From: Heliocidaris erythrogramma
Taxonomy: Eukaryota; Echinodermata; Echinoidea; Camarodonta; Echinometridae
Assembly: GCA_025617745.1 (NCBI GenBank)
Contig: CM046861.1
Location: 11,928,516-11,992,515 of the forward strand
Reading direction: 5' to 3'
Length of the DNA stretch: 64,000 nucleotides
Under the pieces are notes generated by a model. It worked only from the letters and a program-made list of their open reading frames with translations. It did not search any database and was not told the origin of the DNA. The position numbers and the translations under genes were made by a program. The stretch's first letter is position 1. Every line of letters begins with the position of its first letter. This document shows, piece after piece, positions 20,951-32,851 of the stretch.

Positions 20951-22196
20951 ATAACCCCATTTACCCTATGGTATTATTCTGCCTGGTATTAAGAAATTTG
21001 AGCGTCTTGAACAAGCTCAGAATTTTTCATTTTCTGATCATCAAAAGGCAATGCATGAAAGTATAAGCTTTGTTTTCTGTATGTACTGACATGTCCCATC
21101 CTTGACTGAGAAAGCCAGTTTGAATCAAACACTCACCAAAATTAATATTTAAAAACACTCAATAAAATAGTTAACTGCTTACTGAAGCATAAAAATGTTG
21201 ATGAGATACGTAAGAGCATGGAGAGAACAAACATGTTCTTTCATGAATTGTCTATTTTTTGATCAAAATATGACAATTTTGAGAGTCTTGACATGATTCT
21301 CAACTTTACTAATATTTTGCTATCATAAAAGTGGCCCTTCCTCACTCGAGCGTAAAAATATCACCAAATCTTTAGGTGTCATATAACAGAAGAGACCCTA
21401 AACTACCCACAGGTATGAAATTTTGCTTCAAATATATTGAAACATTTATTTGGGGAGACATTTTCTGACTGTTAACTTTTTCTGGGACGCACTGTTTAGT
21501 AGGTTTACACCGTGGATAAATCCCATGATCCAGTTTCAATCCTGCAAAACGTTATTTGATTATCGAGTGATGTTACTCAAATTCTGTATTCAATACCAGA
21601 TTTTTAAAGAAAACTTATATTCGAAACTCATGTGGTAGATTATAAAAGAAAAGATCATAAACAAAACCAAGGTGAAAGGAGAGCGATTCTATCTATGCTA
21701 TCTGAAATCCAAAGCAGGTATACAGACTGTCCAAATTACGTTTTATATTCTTAATAGATAAGGTGAGGAGAGGTATGTACTATATGTTTGTTTATTAAGG
21801 TCATATTAAGTATTAATGCTCATAATCAAATTATACAATTTTAAATAAATTGATGACGTTGTTTGTGTCCAATTATTTTGCATTTGTTACAATGAATCTA
21901 CATCATGTACTGATCCTGCAAACGTTGCAGTTTGATATTATCCTCATTAGGTTTGGGGGAGTGGTATATTGAGAAAGGGTAAACTGGATTAACCCATGTG
22001 ACATGAACCCACTGCAAGTAGCACTGATGTTAAAATGGATAATCGATCTACATAAGGATGCCTAAACTGCGGGATGAATCAGTGATCAGAAAATGCTATT
22101 GTATAATCACATGAATAATAGGCCATTTTCAAAATTTATTCAAATTCCATGCATACCGCTACATGTATGTCAAATTTGTCTCTACATCATACTCAC
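20951..22196. other. Intron upstream of exon F, including a diverged array unit
   Basis: No exon recognised. The stretch 21780-21990 aligns loosely with the intron between A and B exons of the array (a GATCCTGCAAA motif and a TTTGTGTCCAA motif). It therefore looks like the oldest, unhomogenised edge of the tandem array. Confidence 0.5.
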
Positions 22197-22313
22197 CTAT
22201 TAGGTGACAGGTCGGCCCTGTGTAGGGGGCAGGACAGTCGCATCTGTAGTCTCCTCCTGTTTGTACACATGTGCCGCCGCTCAGACAAGGGTTGGAATTA
22301 CATGGATTAACGA
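22197..22313 (-). CDS. EGF-like exon B0 (gene 2), diverged type B
   Basis: This 117-nt phase 1-1 exon reads [24 protein letters not shown] and [12 protein letters not shown]. The end and the donor (GTGAG after CTAATAG) match the array B exons, while the loop before the last Cys is APYTG rather than PLFAG. It is the downstream boundary of the homogenised array and probably close to the ancestral B exon. Confidence 0.87.
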
Positions 22314-22822
22314 CTAAAGAAAATACAGATAATTATAGAGAGCAGTTAACACATTAATGACAATCTCCCTTATTCAACAAAATTGTTATTCGGAGCCCTA
22401 AAATCCGAGAGATACTTGAGTAGAAAGAATGCACATTTCCGCTTTTGTTGCGTTGCAATTGTTACCAAATGGTGTTTAAGACCAGGTATAAGACACGGTA
22501 TGAAAATTTACATTGCAATCCCTAAATTGGCAACATGACTATCTATTAGAAGTGCAGCAATATGAATAATACCAGTGCAGACGCAGAACGTATCCACTAT
22601 ACCTAGGAGATATTGCACCTGTCCTGAATATTCACACTACAGTACTTCAATACATGGATATAATTTAGAAAAATATGCCAGTCTTTGAAAGTTACCCCAG
22701 ACTGTCACATTCAGAGTACTTGTTCATGTATAGTTTACGTGCGACATAACTCTACTGTGGTAGTCCACTGTTTGTTCCCTTATTCGGCCCTATTGGGGAA
22801 AAACTAAATGCTCCTGTTTTAC

Positions 22823-22939
22823 CTAGTCCACACGTTGTGCCCTCATAGCCAGTCTGGCAGGCGCAGACAAATTCGGTTTCTTGATTTATATCCGTACACG
22901 TCCCACCGTTTTGACAGGGATTGGAGTCACATGGAAATA
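22823..22939 (-). CDS. EGF-like exon A2 (gene 2)
   Basis: Type A EGF exon, phase 1-1, frame open, six cysteines. It carries its own replacements: CACQ for CTCQ and GYEGTT for GYAGTT, plus Ile for Val in the TDVNQ loop. That makes it the most distinct A copy of the array, as expected at its edge. It joins upstream to B2. Confidence 0.87.
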
Positions 22940-24037
22940 CTGGAAGAGATTGTACATAGAAACATCAATAGTTATTTGATATTTCATATTTGATACTTCC
23001 CAAAACAAAACCAAGTGCTAGAAAATGGAGGATAAATGAATATTTAGGATATTTAGTATGTCAAAGAAGTTTGTGTTCAAGTAATTTGTTTGTTTGTTTG
23101 TCTTTTCAATTTCAAACGGGTTTGCGTTGATGCGTGGGGGGGGGGGGGGGGGCGTGTGTATTATTCTAAAGCAGCTTTCTTCTTGGGGTGCCCCATTGAG
23201 CCCACCAATAAATTAAGTCATGCGAAACGTAATTTAATTCATGTTACGTCATTAAATTTAATGAAAGAAATTTCATATTTCAAACTCCCGGGATATAATC
23301 CTAAAAACCATGATAGACACAATCAAGCAGAACGGAGTATGTTTTTTTTTTTTTAATGTGCAAAGCAGGTCTATTATGTTTTCGTTCATAAAGGAAGAAA
23401 TTATATAATATTTAGATAAACTGATGATATTCTTTGAGTCAAGATTATGTTTCCACTCATGCGATCTACTTATGGAATGACCCTCCAAAAGTTAATGTTG
23501 GGTGGTGGTGTATTCAGAACTTGATACACAAGGGGGAGGGGTAGATTATTATCTGGATAGACTCACGCGGTGGCGAATATGTTATTACGTACGGTACGTG
23601 CCACCCCCTGGCCCCCCTGCCCTTCCCTTGAAACCAAACCGGCGTGCCTTATGGACAAAATATGGCTTTCAAGCAGGGGTGGGGTGAATTCAAACTGTCA
23701 TAAGTTTATCTAAGCAATTCCACGATTACACTCTAAACTGTTAAACTGTAAACTGTTAAATCACCATTTAAAAGGGCCAAGGAACAACAGCGTTTTCAAA
23801 TGGCAGAGGGTTAGGGTCCTAAACATGCTAGATACAACCTTTTTTAGTTTGGGATAAAAGTGTTAATCTCTCATTTTGAAAAACTGTCATTTATATCGAC
23901 GCTATGACTTTTAGAGTACATTATCAAATGAATAATAGCCACTCGCATGTCACAATTGTCCTCTGTGCGTGTTGGTTTACCAATATTACAATATTTTTTT
24001 TCAAATATAATTTGTACGGTATCTGTCTCATTCTCAC
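22940..24037. other. Intron between A2 and B2
   Basis: Unit intron with a poly(G) run at about 23137-23152. The stretch 23500-24030 is almost identical to 38970-39500 in unit 5. No coding signal. Confidence 0.6.
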
Positions 24038-24154
24038 CTATTAGGTGACAGGTCGGCCCGGCGAAGAGGGGCGGACAGTTGCATCTGTAGCCTCCTGCTG
24101 TTTGTACACATGTGCCGCCGCTCAGACAAGGATTCGAACTACATGGATTATTGT
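24038..24154 (-). CDS. EGF-like exon B2 (gene 2)
   Basis: Type B EGF exon, 117 nt, intact. It reads [10 protein letters not shown], with Asn where most B exons have Asp. The same Asn occurs only in B6 (39503-39619), whose introns also match, so the two units share a recent common source. Confidence 0.87.
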
Positions 24155-25067
24155 CTAAAGAAACATATATACGTATAGAAAATATTTTACTCAGTCATGA
24201 CAATTGCAAAATGTTGTGGTTAGGCTCAGTACATTTTGTGATTCAGAGCCTTAAAATGGACTAGATAATTGAGCAGAAAGAACAAAAATTTCCGCAACTC
24301 TTGTTGCGTTAAAGGGCCTCTGCAACCCAAACGCAACCCAAATGCTTATTGCTGTTGATGTGCAGGGATGCATACAACTAATATTCTGTTATTCAAACAT
24401 CTAGGTATGTTTCATAGATTTTAAAATATTTTTTTTCCCAACCTCCTAAGCTCCACCCTAAAAGAAAGCTCCTGATCTCATTCCTGCAATGACATCATTC
24501 AGATTCAGATTTCAGATTCAGATTCAGATTCAGATTTATGGACTGTTTTCAATCATATTAACATAATACTGTAGTGCATAACATAAAATGAATACAATAA
24601 CAACAATATATAACAATGATGTTTTTTCATATATATGGGCACAATATAAAATATTAAAAAGTAAAAAAAATTGATGAACAAATATTGACATATTAAGTGA
24701 TGTTGGAAACAGTTGGACATGTTTAAAAGCAAAGCTTGTATATTATATGTCCAGAAACTTATATAACTTAATCACGATTGGGTCGTTCAATAAATATTGA
24801 ATTCATAAAGCATCATCACGAGAAGCGAATTTGATAAGAGAGAATTGATAAGTGAATTGAGGTAGGAGGACTATTACCTCAACCCACAAGAAAAACTAAG
24901 TGTGAAAGTAAAGTGGAAGTGGAAGCCGGTTTGAAAACAAACAAGGAAGGAGGAAAATTAAATATAATGAGTGTGTCTGTGTGTGAGAAGAAGGAAGATA
25001 GAAGGCAGGAAAAGGGAGGGGTTAAAAGGGAGTAAAACAGAGAAGAGAGGAGAGGGAGACAGAGAGA

Positions 25068-25108
<41 letters not shown>

Positions 25109-25251
25109 GTGGGTCCCGCTCGCTCACTTTGAATTCATTGCATATAGTTGTTTTTTTTTAATGCTTTTGAAACAGTGGAAATAAATTGAATTGAATTGAA
25201 TTGAATTGAACACACATGTACACTATGAAAAACTAAATGCTCCTTTTTTAC
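24155..25251. other. Intron between A3 and B2
   Basis: Contains a TTCAGA repeat (about 24500-24537), a GA tract (about 25040-25107) and TTGAA repeats (25185-25209). No coding signal. Confidence 0.6.
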
Positions 25252-25368
25252 CTAGTCCACACGTTGTGCCCGCATAGCCAGTCTGGCAGGTGCAGACAAA
25301 TTCGGTTTCTTGATTTACATCCGTACACGTCCCACCGTTTTGACAGGGATTGGAGTCACATGGAAATA
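25252..25368 (-). CDS. EGF-like exon A3 (gene 2)
   Basis: Type A EGF exon with standard sequence, intact frame and splice sites. It is the source, or a copy of the source, of the inverted partial exon at 26019-26106. Confidence 0.88.
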
Positions 25369-26018
25369 CTGGAAGAGATTGTACATAGAAACATCAATAG
25401 TTATTTGATCTTTAATATTTGATACTTCAAAAATGGAGGATAAATGAATATTTAGGATATTTAGTATGTCAAAGAAGTTTGTGTTCAAGTGAATTGTTTG
25501 TTTGTTTGTTTTTTTCAATTTCAAACGGGTTTGCGTTGATGGGGGGGGGGGGGGGGGGGGGGGGGCGTGTGTATTATTCTATAGCAGCTTTCATCGTGGG
25601 GTGCCCCATTGAGCCCACCAATAAATTAAGTCATGCGAAACGTAATCTAATTTATGTTTTGTCATTAAATTTAATGAAAGAAATTTCATATTTCAAACTC
25701 CCGGGATATAATCCTAAAAACCATGATAGACACAATCAAGCAGAACGGAGTATGTTTATTTTTTTTAATGTGCAAAGCAAGTCTATTATGCTTTCGTTCA
25801 TAAAGGCGAGGAAGGAGGGGGGGGGGGGGGGTTATAAAGTATATGTTTATTAAAGGAAATTTGAAGTGATAATGTTTATATTCAAATTATATAATATTTA
25901 GATAAACTTATGATATTGTTTGAGTCAAGATTATGTTTCCACTCATACCATCTACTTATGGAATGATCCTGCAAAAGCCAATCTTGGACTGCTCGCTTCT
26001 ATCATTTTGTTTGGATAT
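25369..26018. other. Intron between A3 and B3, proximal part
   Basis: Contains a long poly(G) run (about 25541-25565) and a shorter one near 25817-25831. No coding signal. Confidence 0.6.
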
Positions 26019-26233
26019 AACGGTGGGACGTGTACGGATGTAAATCAAGAAACCGAATTTGTCTGCACCTGCCAGACTGGCTATGCGGGCACAACGTGTG
26101 GACTAGGTAAAAAAAGGGAGCATTTAGTTTTTTCATAGTTTACATGTGTATTCAATTCAATTTATTTCCACTGTTTCAAAAGCATTAAAAAAAACTATAT
26201 GCAATGAATTCAAAGTGAGCGATCGGGACCCAC

Positions 26234-26274
<41 letters not shown>

Positions 26275-26281
26275 TCTCTCT
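26019..26281 (+). pseudogene. Inverted partial copy of exon A with its flank
   Basis: About 263 bp are the inverse of roughly 25075-25340: the last 88 nt of an A exon (starting at NGGTC), its splice donor, the TTGAA tail and the GA tract (here CT, about 26235-26281). The segment interrupts a TTTGTTTGG/TAGTGGTG site that is continuous in other units. It lacks an acceptor and the first two cysteines and lies on the wrong strand for the gene, so it cannot be used as an exon. With A3 it could form a hairpin with a loop of about 0.68 kb. Confidence 0.85.
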
Positions 26282-26810
26282 AGTGGTGTATTCAGAACTT
26301 GATACACAAGGGGGAGGGGTAGATTATTATCTGGATTGACCCACGCGGTGGCGAATGTTATATCGTACGTGCCACCCCTCGCCTTCCCTGCCCTTCCCTT
26401 GAAACCCAACCGGCGTGCCTTATGGACAAAATATGGCTTTCAAGCAGGGGTGGGGTGAATTCAAACTGTCATAAGTTGATCTAGTAAGCAATTCCACGAT
26501 TACATTCTAAACTGTTAAACTGTAAACTGTTAAATCACCATTTAAAAGGGCCAAGGAACAATAGCGTTTTCAAATGGCAGAGGGTTAGGGTCCTAAACAT
26601 GCCAGATACAACCTTTTTTAGTTTGGGATAAAAGTGTTAATCTCTCATTTTGAAAAACTGTCATTTATATCGACGCTATGACTTTTAGAGTACATTATCA
26701 AATGAATAATAGCCACTCGCATGTCACAATTGTCCTCTGTGCGTGTTGGTTTTCCAATATTACATTATTTTTTTCAAATATAATTTGGACGGTATCTGTC
26801 TCGTTCTCAC

Positions 26811-26927
26811 CTATTAGGTGACAGGTCGGCCCGGCGAAGAGGGGCGGACAGTCACATCTGTAGTCTCCTCCTGTTTGTACACATGTGCCGCCGCTCAGAC
26901 AAGGATTCGAACTACATGGATTATTGT
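26811..26927 (-). CDS. EGF-like exon B3 (gene 2)
   Basis: Intact type B EGF exon. It reads [10 protein letters not shown], a variant shared with B4 and B0, while B1, B2, B5, B6 and B7 read QTAGGYR. Confidence 0.87.
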
Positions 26928-27984
26928 CTAAAGAAACATTTATACGTATAGAAAATATTTTACTCAGTCAGGACAATTGCCAAATGTTGTGGTTAGGCTC
27001 AGTAAATTTTGTGATTCAGAGCCTTAAAATGGACTAGATAATTGAGCAGAAAGAACACAAATTTCCGCAACTCTTGTTGCGTTAAAGGGCCCCTGTAACC
27101 CAAACGCAACCCAAATGCTTATTGCTGTTGATGTGCAGGGATGCATACAACTAATATTCTGTTATTCAAACATCTAGGTATGTATCATAGATTTTAAAAT
27201 ATTTTTTTTCCAACCTCCTAAGCTCCACCCTAAAAGAAAGCTCCGGATCTCATTCCTGCAATGACATCATTCAGATTCAGATTTCAGATTCAGATTCAGA
27301 TTTATGGACTGTTTTCAATCATATTAACATAATACTGTAGTGCATAACATAAAATGAATACAATAACAACAATATATAACAATTGTGTTTTTCCATAGAT
27401 ATGGGCACAATATAAAATATCAAAAAGTAAACAATTTGATGCACAAATATTGACATATTAAGTGATGTTGGAAACAGTTGGACATGTTTAAAAGCAAAGC
27501 TTGTATATTATATGTCCAGAAACTTATATAACTTAATCACGATTGGGTCGTTCAATAATATTGAATTCATAAAGCATCATCACGAGAAGCGAATTTGATA
27601 AGAGAGAACTGATAAGTGAGTTGAGGTAGGAGGGCTATTGCCTCAACTCACAAGAAAAACTAAGTGTGAAAGTAAAGTGGCAGTGGAAGACGGTTTGAAA
27701 ACAAACAAGGAAAGAGGAAAATGAAATATAATGAGTGTGTCTGTGTGTGAGAAGAAGGAAGATAAAAGGCAGAAAAAAGGAGGGTTTAAAAGGGAGTAAA
27801 ACAGAGAAGAGAGAGGGAGATAGAGAGATAGAGAGAGAAAGAGAGAGGTGGGTCCCGCTCGCTCACTTTGAATTCATTGCATATAGTTGTTTTTTTAAAT
27901 GCTTTTGAAACAGTGGAAATAAATTGAATTGAATTGAATTGAACATACATGTACACTATGAAAAACTAAATGCTCCTTTTTTAC
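26928..27984. other. Intron between A4 and B3
   Basis: Almost identical to 29423-30280 in the next unit. It contains the uninterrupted GGGTTTAAAAGGGAG site (about 27783-27797) that corresponds to the insertion point of the element at 30284-35760. Confidence 0.7.
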
Positions 27985-28101
27985 CTAGTCCACACGTTGT
28001 GCCCGCATAGCCAGTCTGGCAGGTGCAGACAAATTCGGTTTCCTGATTTACATCCGTACACGTGCCACCGTTTTGACAGGGATTGGAGTCACATGGAAAT
28101 A
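27985..28101 (-). CDS. EGF-like exon A4 (gene 2)
   Basis: Intact type A EGF exon. It shares silent changes with A5 (35960-36076), and its surrounding intron is almost identical to that of A5. Confidence 0.88.
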
Positions 28102-29305
28102 CTGGAAGAGATTGTACATAGAAACATCAATAGTTATTTGATATTTCATATTTGATACTTCCCAAAACAAAACCAAGTGCTAGAAAATGGAGGATCAATG
28201 AATATTTCAGATATTTAGTATGTCAAAGAAGTTTGTGTTCGAGTTATTCGTTTGTTTGTTTGTTTTTTCAATTTCAAACTGGTTTGCGTTGATGGTGGGG
28301 GGGGGGGGGGGGGCGTGTGTATTATTCTATAGCAGCTTTCATCTTGGGGTGCCCCATTGAGCCCACCAATAAATTAAGTCATGCGAAACGTAATCTAATT
28401 TATGTTATGTCATTAAATTTAATGAAAGAAATTTCATATTTCAAACTCCTGGGATATAATCCTAAAAACCATGATAGACACAATCAAGCAGAACGGAGGA
28501 TGTTTAATTTTTTTTAATGTGCAAAGCAGGTCTATTATGCTTTCGTTCATAAAGGCGAGGAGGGAGGGGGTATAAAGTATGTGTTTATCAAAGTAAATTT
28601 GAAGGGATAATGTTTATATTCAAATTATATAATATTTTGATAAACTGATGATATTGTTTGAGTCAAGATTATGTTTGCACTCATACAATCAACTTATGGA
28701 ATGATCTTGCAAAAGTTAATGTTGGACTGCTCGTTTCTATCATTTTATTTGGTGGTAGTGGTGTATTCAGAACTTGATACACAAGGGGGAGGGGTAGATT
28801 ATTATCTGGATAGACCCACGCGGTGGCGAATTTTATTACGTACGTGCCACCCCCTGGCCCTCCCTGCCTTCTCCTTGAAACCCAACCGACATGCCTTATG
28901 GACAAAATATGGCTTTCAAAAAGGGGTGGGGTCAATTCACACTGCCATAAGTTTATCTAAGCAATTCCACGATTACACTCTAAACTGTTAAACTGTAAAC
29001 TGTTAAATCACCATTTAAAAGGGCCAAGGAGTAACAGCGTTTTCAAATGGCAGAGGGTTAGGGTCCTAAACATGCTAGATACAACCTTTTCTAGTTCGGG
29101 ATCCATCATGATAAAAGAGTTAATCTCTCATTTTGAAAAAGCTGTCAACCATTTATATTGGCAATCAACACTTTAATTTTTAGAGTACATTATGAAATGA
29201 ATAATATCCACTTGCATGTCACAATTGTCCTCTGTGCGTGTTGGTTTACCAATATTACAATATTTTTTCAAATATCATTTATTACGGTATCTGTCTCATT
29301 CTCAC
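28102..29305. other. Intron between A4 and B4
   Basis: Contains a poly(G) run at about 28297-28313. Almost identical to 36077-37284. No coding signal. Confidence 0.6.
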
Positions 29306-29422
29306 CTATTAGGTGACAGGTCGGCCCGGCGAAGAGGGGCGGACAGTCGCATCTGTAGTCTCCTCCTGTTTGTACACATGTGCCGCCGCTCAGACAAGGA
29401 TTCGAACTACATGGATTATTGT
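29306..29422 (-). CDS. EGF-like exon B4 (gene 2)
   Basis: Intact type B EGF exon of the TGGDY variant. The intron that joins it to A5 carries the 5.5-kb TTAA-flanked insertion, so this intron is about 6.5 kb instead of about 1.1 kb. Confidence 0.87.
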
Positions 29423-30587
29423 CTAAAGAAACATTTATACGTATAGAAAATATTTTACTCAGTCAGGACAATTGCCAAATGTTGTGGTTAGGCTCAGTAA
29501 ATTTTGTGATTCAGAGCCTTAAAATGGACTAGATAATTGAGCAGAAAGAACACAAATTTCCGCAACTCTTGTTGCGTTAAAGGGCCCCTGTAACCCAAAC
29601 GCAACCCAAATGCTTATTGCTGTTGATGTGCAGGGATGCATACAACTAATATTCTGTTATTCAAACATCTAGGTATGTATCATAGATTTTAAAATATTTT
29701 TTTTCCAACCTCCTAAGCTCCACCCTAAAAGAAAGCTCCGGATCTCATTCCTGCAATGACATCATTCAGATTCAGATTTCAGATTCAGATTCAGATTTAT
29801 GGACTGTTTTCAATCATATTAACATAATACTGTAGTGCATAACATAAAATGAATACAATAACAACAATATATAACAATTGTGTTTTTCCATAGATATGGG
29901 CACAATATAAAATATCAAAAAGTAAACAATTTGATGCACAAATATTGACATATTAAGTGATGTTGGAAACAGTTGGACATGTTTAAAAGCAAAGCTTGTA
30001 TATTATATGTCCAGAAACTTATATAACTTAATCACGATTGGGTCGTTCAATAATATTGAATTCATAAAGCATCATCACGAGAAGCGAATTTGATAAGAGA
30101 GAACTGATAAGTGAGTTGAGGTAGGAGGGCTATTGCCTCAACTCACAAGAAAAACTAAGTGTGAAAGTAAAGTGGCAGTGGAAGACGGTTTGAAAACAAA
30201 CAAGGAAAGAGGAAAATGAAATATAATGAGTGTGTCTGTGTGTGAGAAGAAGGAAGATAAAAGGCAGAAATAGGAGGGTTTAAAGGGCGAGTCAATTAGA
30301 ATTACATTTCATGATAATATCAAAGTATTGTGTCAATATTGCTAGAAATCGCATATACTTTTTATTAAAAAGATCTGTGTACTTCTCTAAGCTTCGTTGA
30401 AATTGCCAAAATCGCACGTTTATCAGCTAGTCTGTCACGCCCCTCGAAAAATAGGGCCCAGTCACGTGCTTGTCAGGTGACCTGTGACGTACCATCGGGA
30501 ACGTCTAGCTAGCGGACGACGCTTGTCTGTGTATATCCAGTGCAGGGAATTTTGGATAGGCATGATAGGAGTGCATATCTCAAGAAA

Positions 30588-30816
30588 ATGCCGCGGAGAT
30601 GTGTTGTTGCTGGGTGCAGCAAAGGCACCAGCGATGGTGTCAGTCTGCACACCTTTCCTAAAGGTGATGCAACTCGAAAAATTTGGATTTCAAGGATCAA
30701 TTAAGCTGACGCGAGCTAGCTCAGTGGGATGGCCCTTCCGCTCACAGTACTGTTTGCAGTGACCACTTCAGGGAGGAGGACTTCGATAGTCAGGCCCTCA
30801 GGCCAGGGGCTGTATG
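30588..30816 (+). pseudogene. THAP domain, frame-broken
   Basis: The start MPRRCVVAGCSKG gives the first zinc-binding pair (C-x4-C) of a THAP zinc finger. It is followed by SLHTFPKG and KIWISRI, with the expected Trp. A stop comes at 30702-30704. In a shifted frame the domain resumes with KLTRA, then, after another shift, CSDHF (30755-30769), the second zinc-ligand pair (C-x2-H). At least two frame breaks are needed to read the whole domain. THAP domains bind DNA and are common in transposases of this group. The related fragment at 59810-60000 supports family membership. Confidence 0.75.
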
Positions 30817-31009
30817 ACCAGCTAGGATTTGCGCCCAAGAATAAAATGCTGCGGCCGACAGCTATCCCTGTCATCAGACTGGGAACTGAGGGCTGTGGAA
30901 CTGGAAGCCAAACACAGGGAGCTAAAAAAACAAGAGTCGGTCTGCAGTTCTGAAGCTGGAGTCACTGGAGAAAAAGAGGGTAGGTCTACCGTACCGTACC
31001 GTAGAGCCC

Positions 31010-31021
31010 GGGGGGGGGGGG
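31010..31021. repeat. Poly(G) run in the transposon
   Basis: About 12 G residues. A 21-bp direct repeat around ACAACCAACATGGCC follows near 31188-31230. Between about 30820 and 31330 there is no recognisable domain, and the 5' end of the nested LINE probably lies here. Confidence 0.6.
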
Positions 31022-31329
31022 GCACTCAACCTGTTTTTGGATGTGGGTGTGCCGCTGCCAATCTCAAAACAGGGGGCTAAGGAGCTAAATGGTTAATTGA
31101 GGAAGCTCATTTTTGAGGGTCTAAGGAGAGAACGGGCTCATGGGCAGAGCTAATTTTAGCTGCTCGCGATCTCACTACTCTGGTACACATACAACCAACA
31201 TGGCCTATTGTACAACCAACATGGCCTATTGTGTTCCACCTGCCAAAAGTGGTACCGTACTAAATGTCTTGAAATCTCTCTCTCTGAGTATACCAGGTTA
31301 TATCATAACCCGATGAAAATTGTGTCTGC

Positions 31330-32841
31330 TTGACGTGCTCATTACCACCTTTTTGTGACTCCCTTTTTACTCAATCCTGTGAAGATATTCAACCCTCTCA
31401 ACCAATTTTACCTCCTATCCCTGAAGTTAGAATACAGAATACTGTTGATGAAAGCGCTTTATATGAATCATTTAATGATACTTTTAATGGTAAAGGGTTG
31501 CATCTTGTTCATTTGAATGTTAGATCAATTCTGTTTAAAATACCTGAACTACGACTCCTTTTCTCCCAAAATAGAATCTCTGTAATTGCAATCACAGAAA
31601 CGTGGTTAAACTCTTCCGTGAACGATGAAGAAGTTTGTATCGATGGATATTGTATTTTAAGACGAGACCGTGTAGGAGAACATGGTGGTGGAGTCTGTCT
31701 TTATATTAGAAATGATATTGCATTTAACGTACGAGAAGATCTTACACAAAATGATATTGAATCGTTATGGATTGACATTCTATTACCCCATACAAAACCC
31801 ATTACTCTAGGTGTTGTGTACAGACCCCCTACAGATCATTGTTTTATTGAATATCTCACTGACACCCTGGATAAATTAACAAAAGATGATGAGGTTATAA
31901 TTTTAGGGGACATGAATATCTGCCTTTTGCAGCAGTCTTCATTATCAAAAAAATACAAGAATATTTTGAATTTAAATGGTTTGAGTCAACTTATAACTAA
32001 ACCCACTCGAACAACATCGGCCACTTCATCATTAATAGACCATGTAATCAGCAGTAAAGAAGAAAATATTTGTCAAAGTGGTGTTATTGAAATTGGCCTA
32101 AGTGATCATTTTTTAACCTACTGCTCTAGGAAGCTAATAAGACCTGTATTCAAACAGCATATAAATATAAATATTCGGTGTATGAGAAACTATTGTATAG
32201 ATGATTTTAATAATGTTTTATCTCGAGTCAATTGGTCTGACATATTAGAATGTAAAGAAGTAAATACTGCGTGGTCAATTTTCAAAAATATTTTCATGTC
32301 TATAGTTGATAAATGTGCTCCATTAAAACAAGTAAGAATTAAGCAAAGAACCGATAAGTGGATGAATGCTGAAATTATTTCGTTAATAAGACAAAGAAAT
32401 ATAGCTTTTAAAAGAATGAAAAAGGATTGTGGTAATTTAGAATTAGAAAAGAAATATAAACTTTTACGTAATTTGGTGCAAAGAAAAGTGAGACAGGCTA
32501 AAGATGAATACTTCCAAAATCAAATTGATGAGCATAAAAATGATTCTAAAAAGTTGTGGAAGAATCTGAAAGATTTAGGTTGTAAAAACAAACAAAAGAA
32601 TATTAAAGAGAATGTTATTAATATCCAAGGGGAGTTATGTCATGATAATATGAGGATAGCGAACGAATTTAACAATTATTTCACAACTGTGGCAGAAAAA
32701 TTAGCTAGTAATCTGCCAGATAGCAACACAAATGAATTTGGAACGGACAGTGTTAAATTACAAAAATTATACGACACTAAGGGTGTGTCGAAAGGTTGTT
32801 TTCTTTTTTCTCCTGTCAAAGAAAAGTTTGTTTTAAGATGA
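31330..32841 (+). pseudogene. LINE ORF2 5' part: AP-like endonuclease and RT start
   Basis: The reading frame of 503 codons contains the endonuclease motifs in order: HLNVRS, ITETW, GGGVCLYIR, GVVYRPP, ILGDMNI, SLIDHV and LSDHF. These residues form the nicking active site in APE-type LINE endonucleases. A basic linker (KQRTDKWM, RQRNIAFKRMKK) follows. The frame ends at 32841 just before the RT core, while RT coding continues in another frame from about 32850. The polyprotein is therefore broken by a frameshift or indel near 32830. Confidence 0.85.
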
Positions 32842-32851
32842 ACTAAATAAG

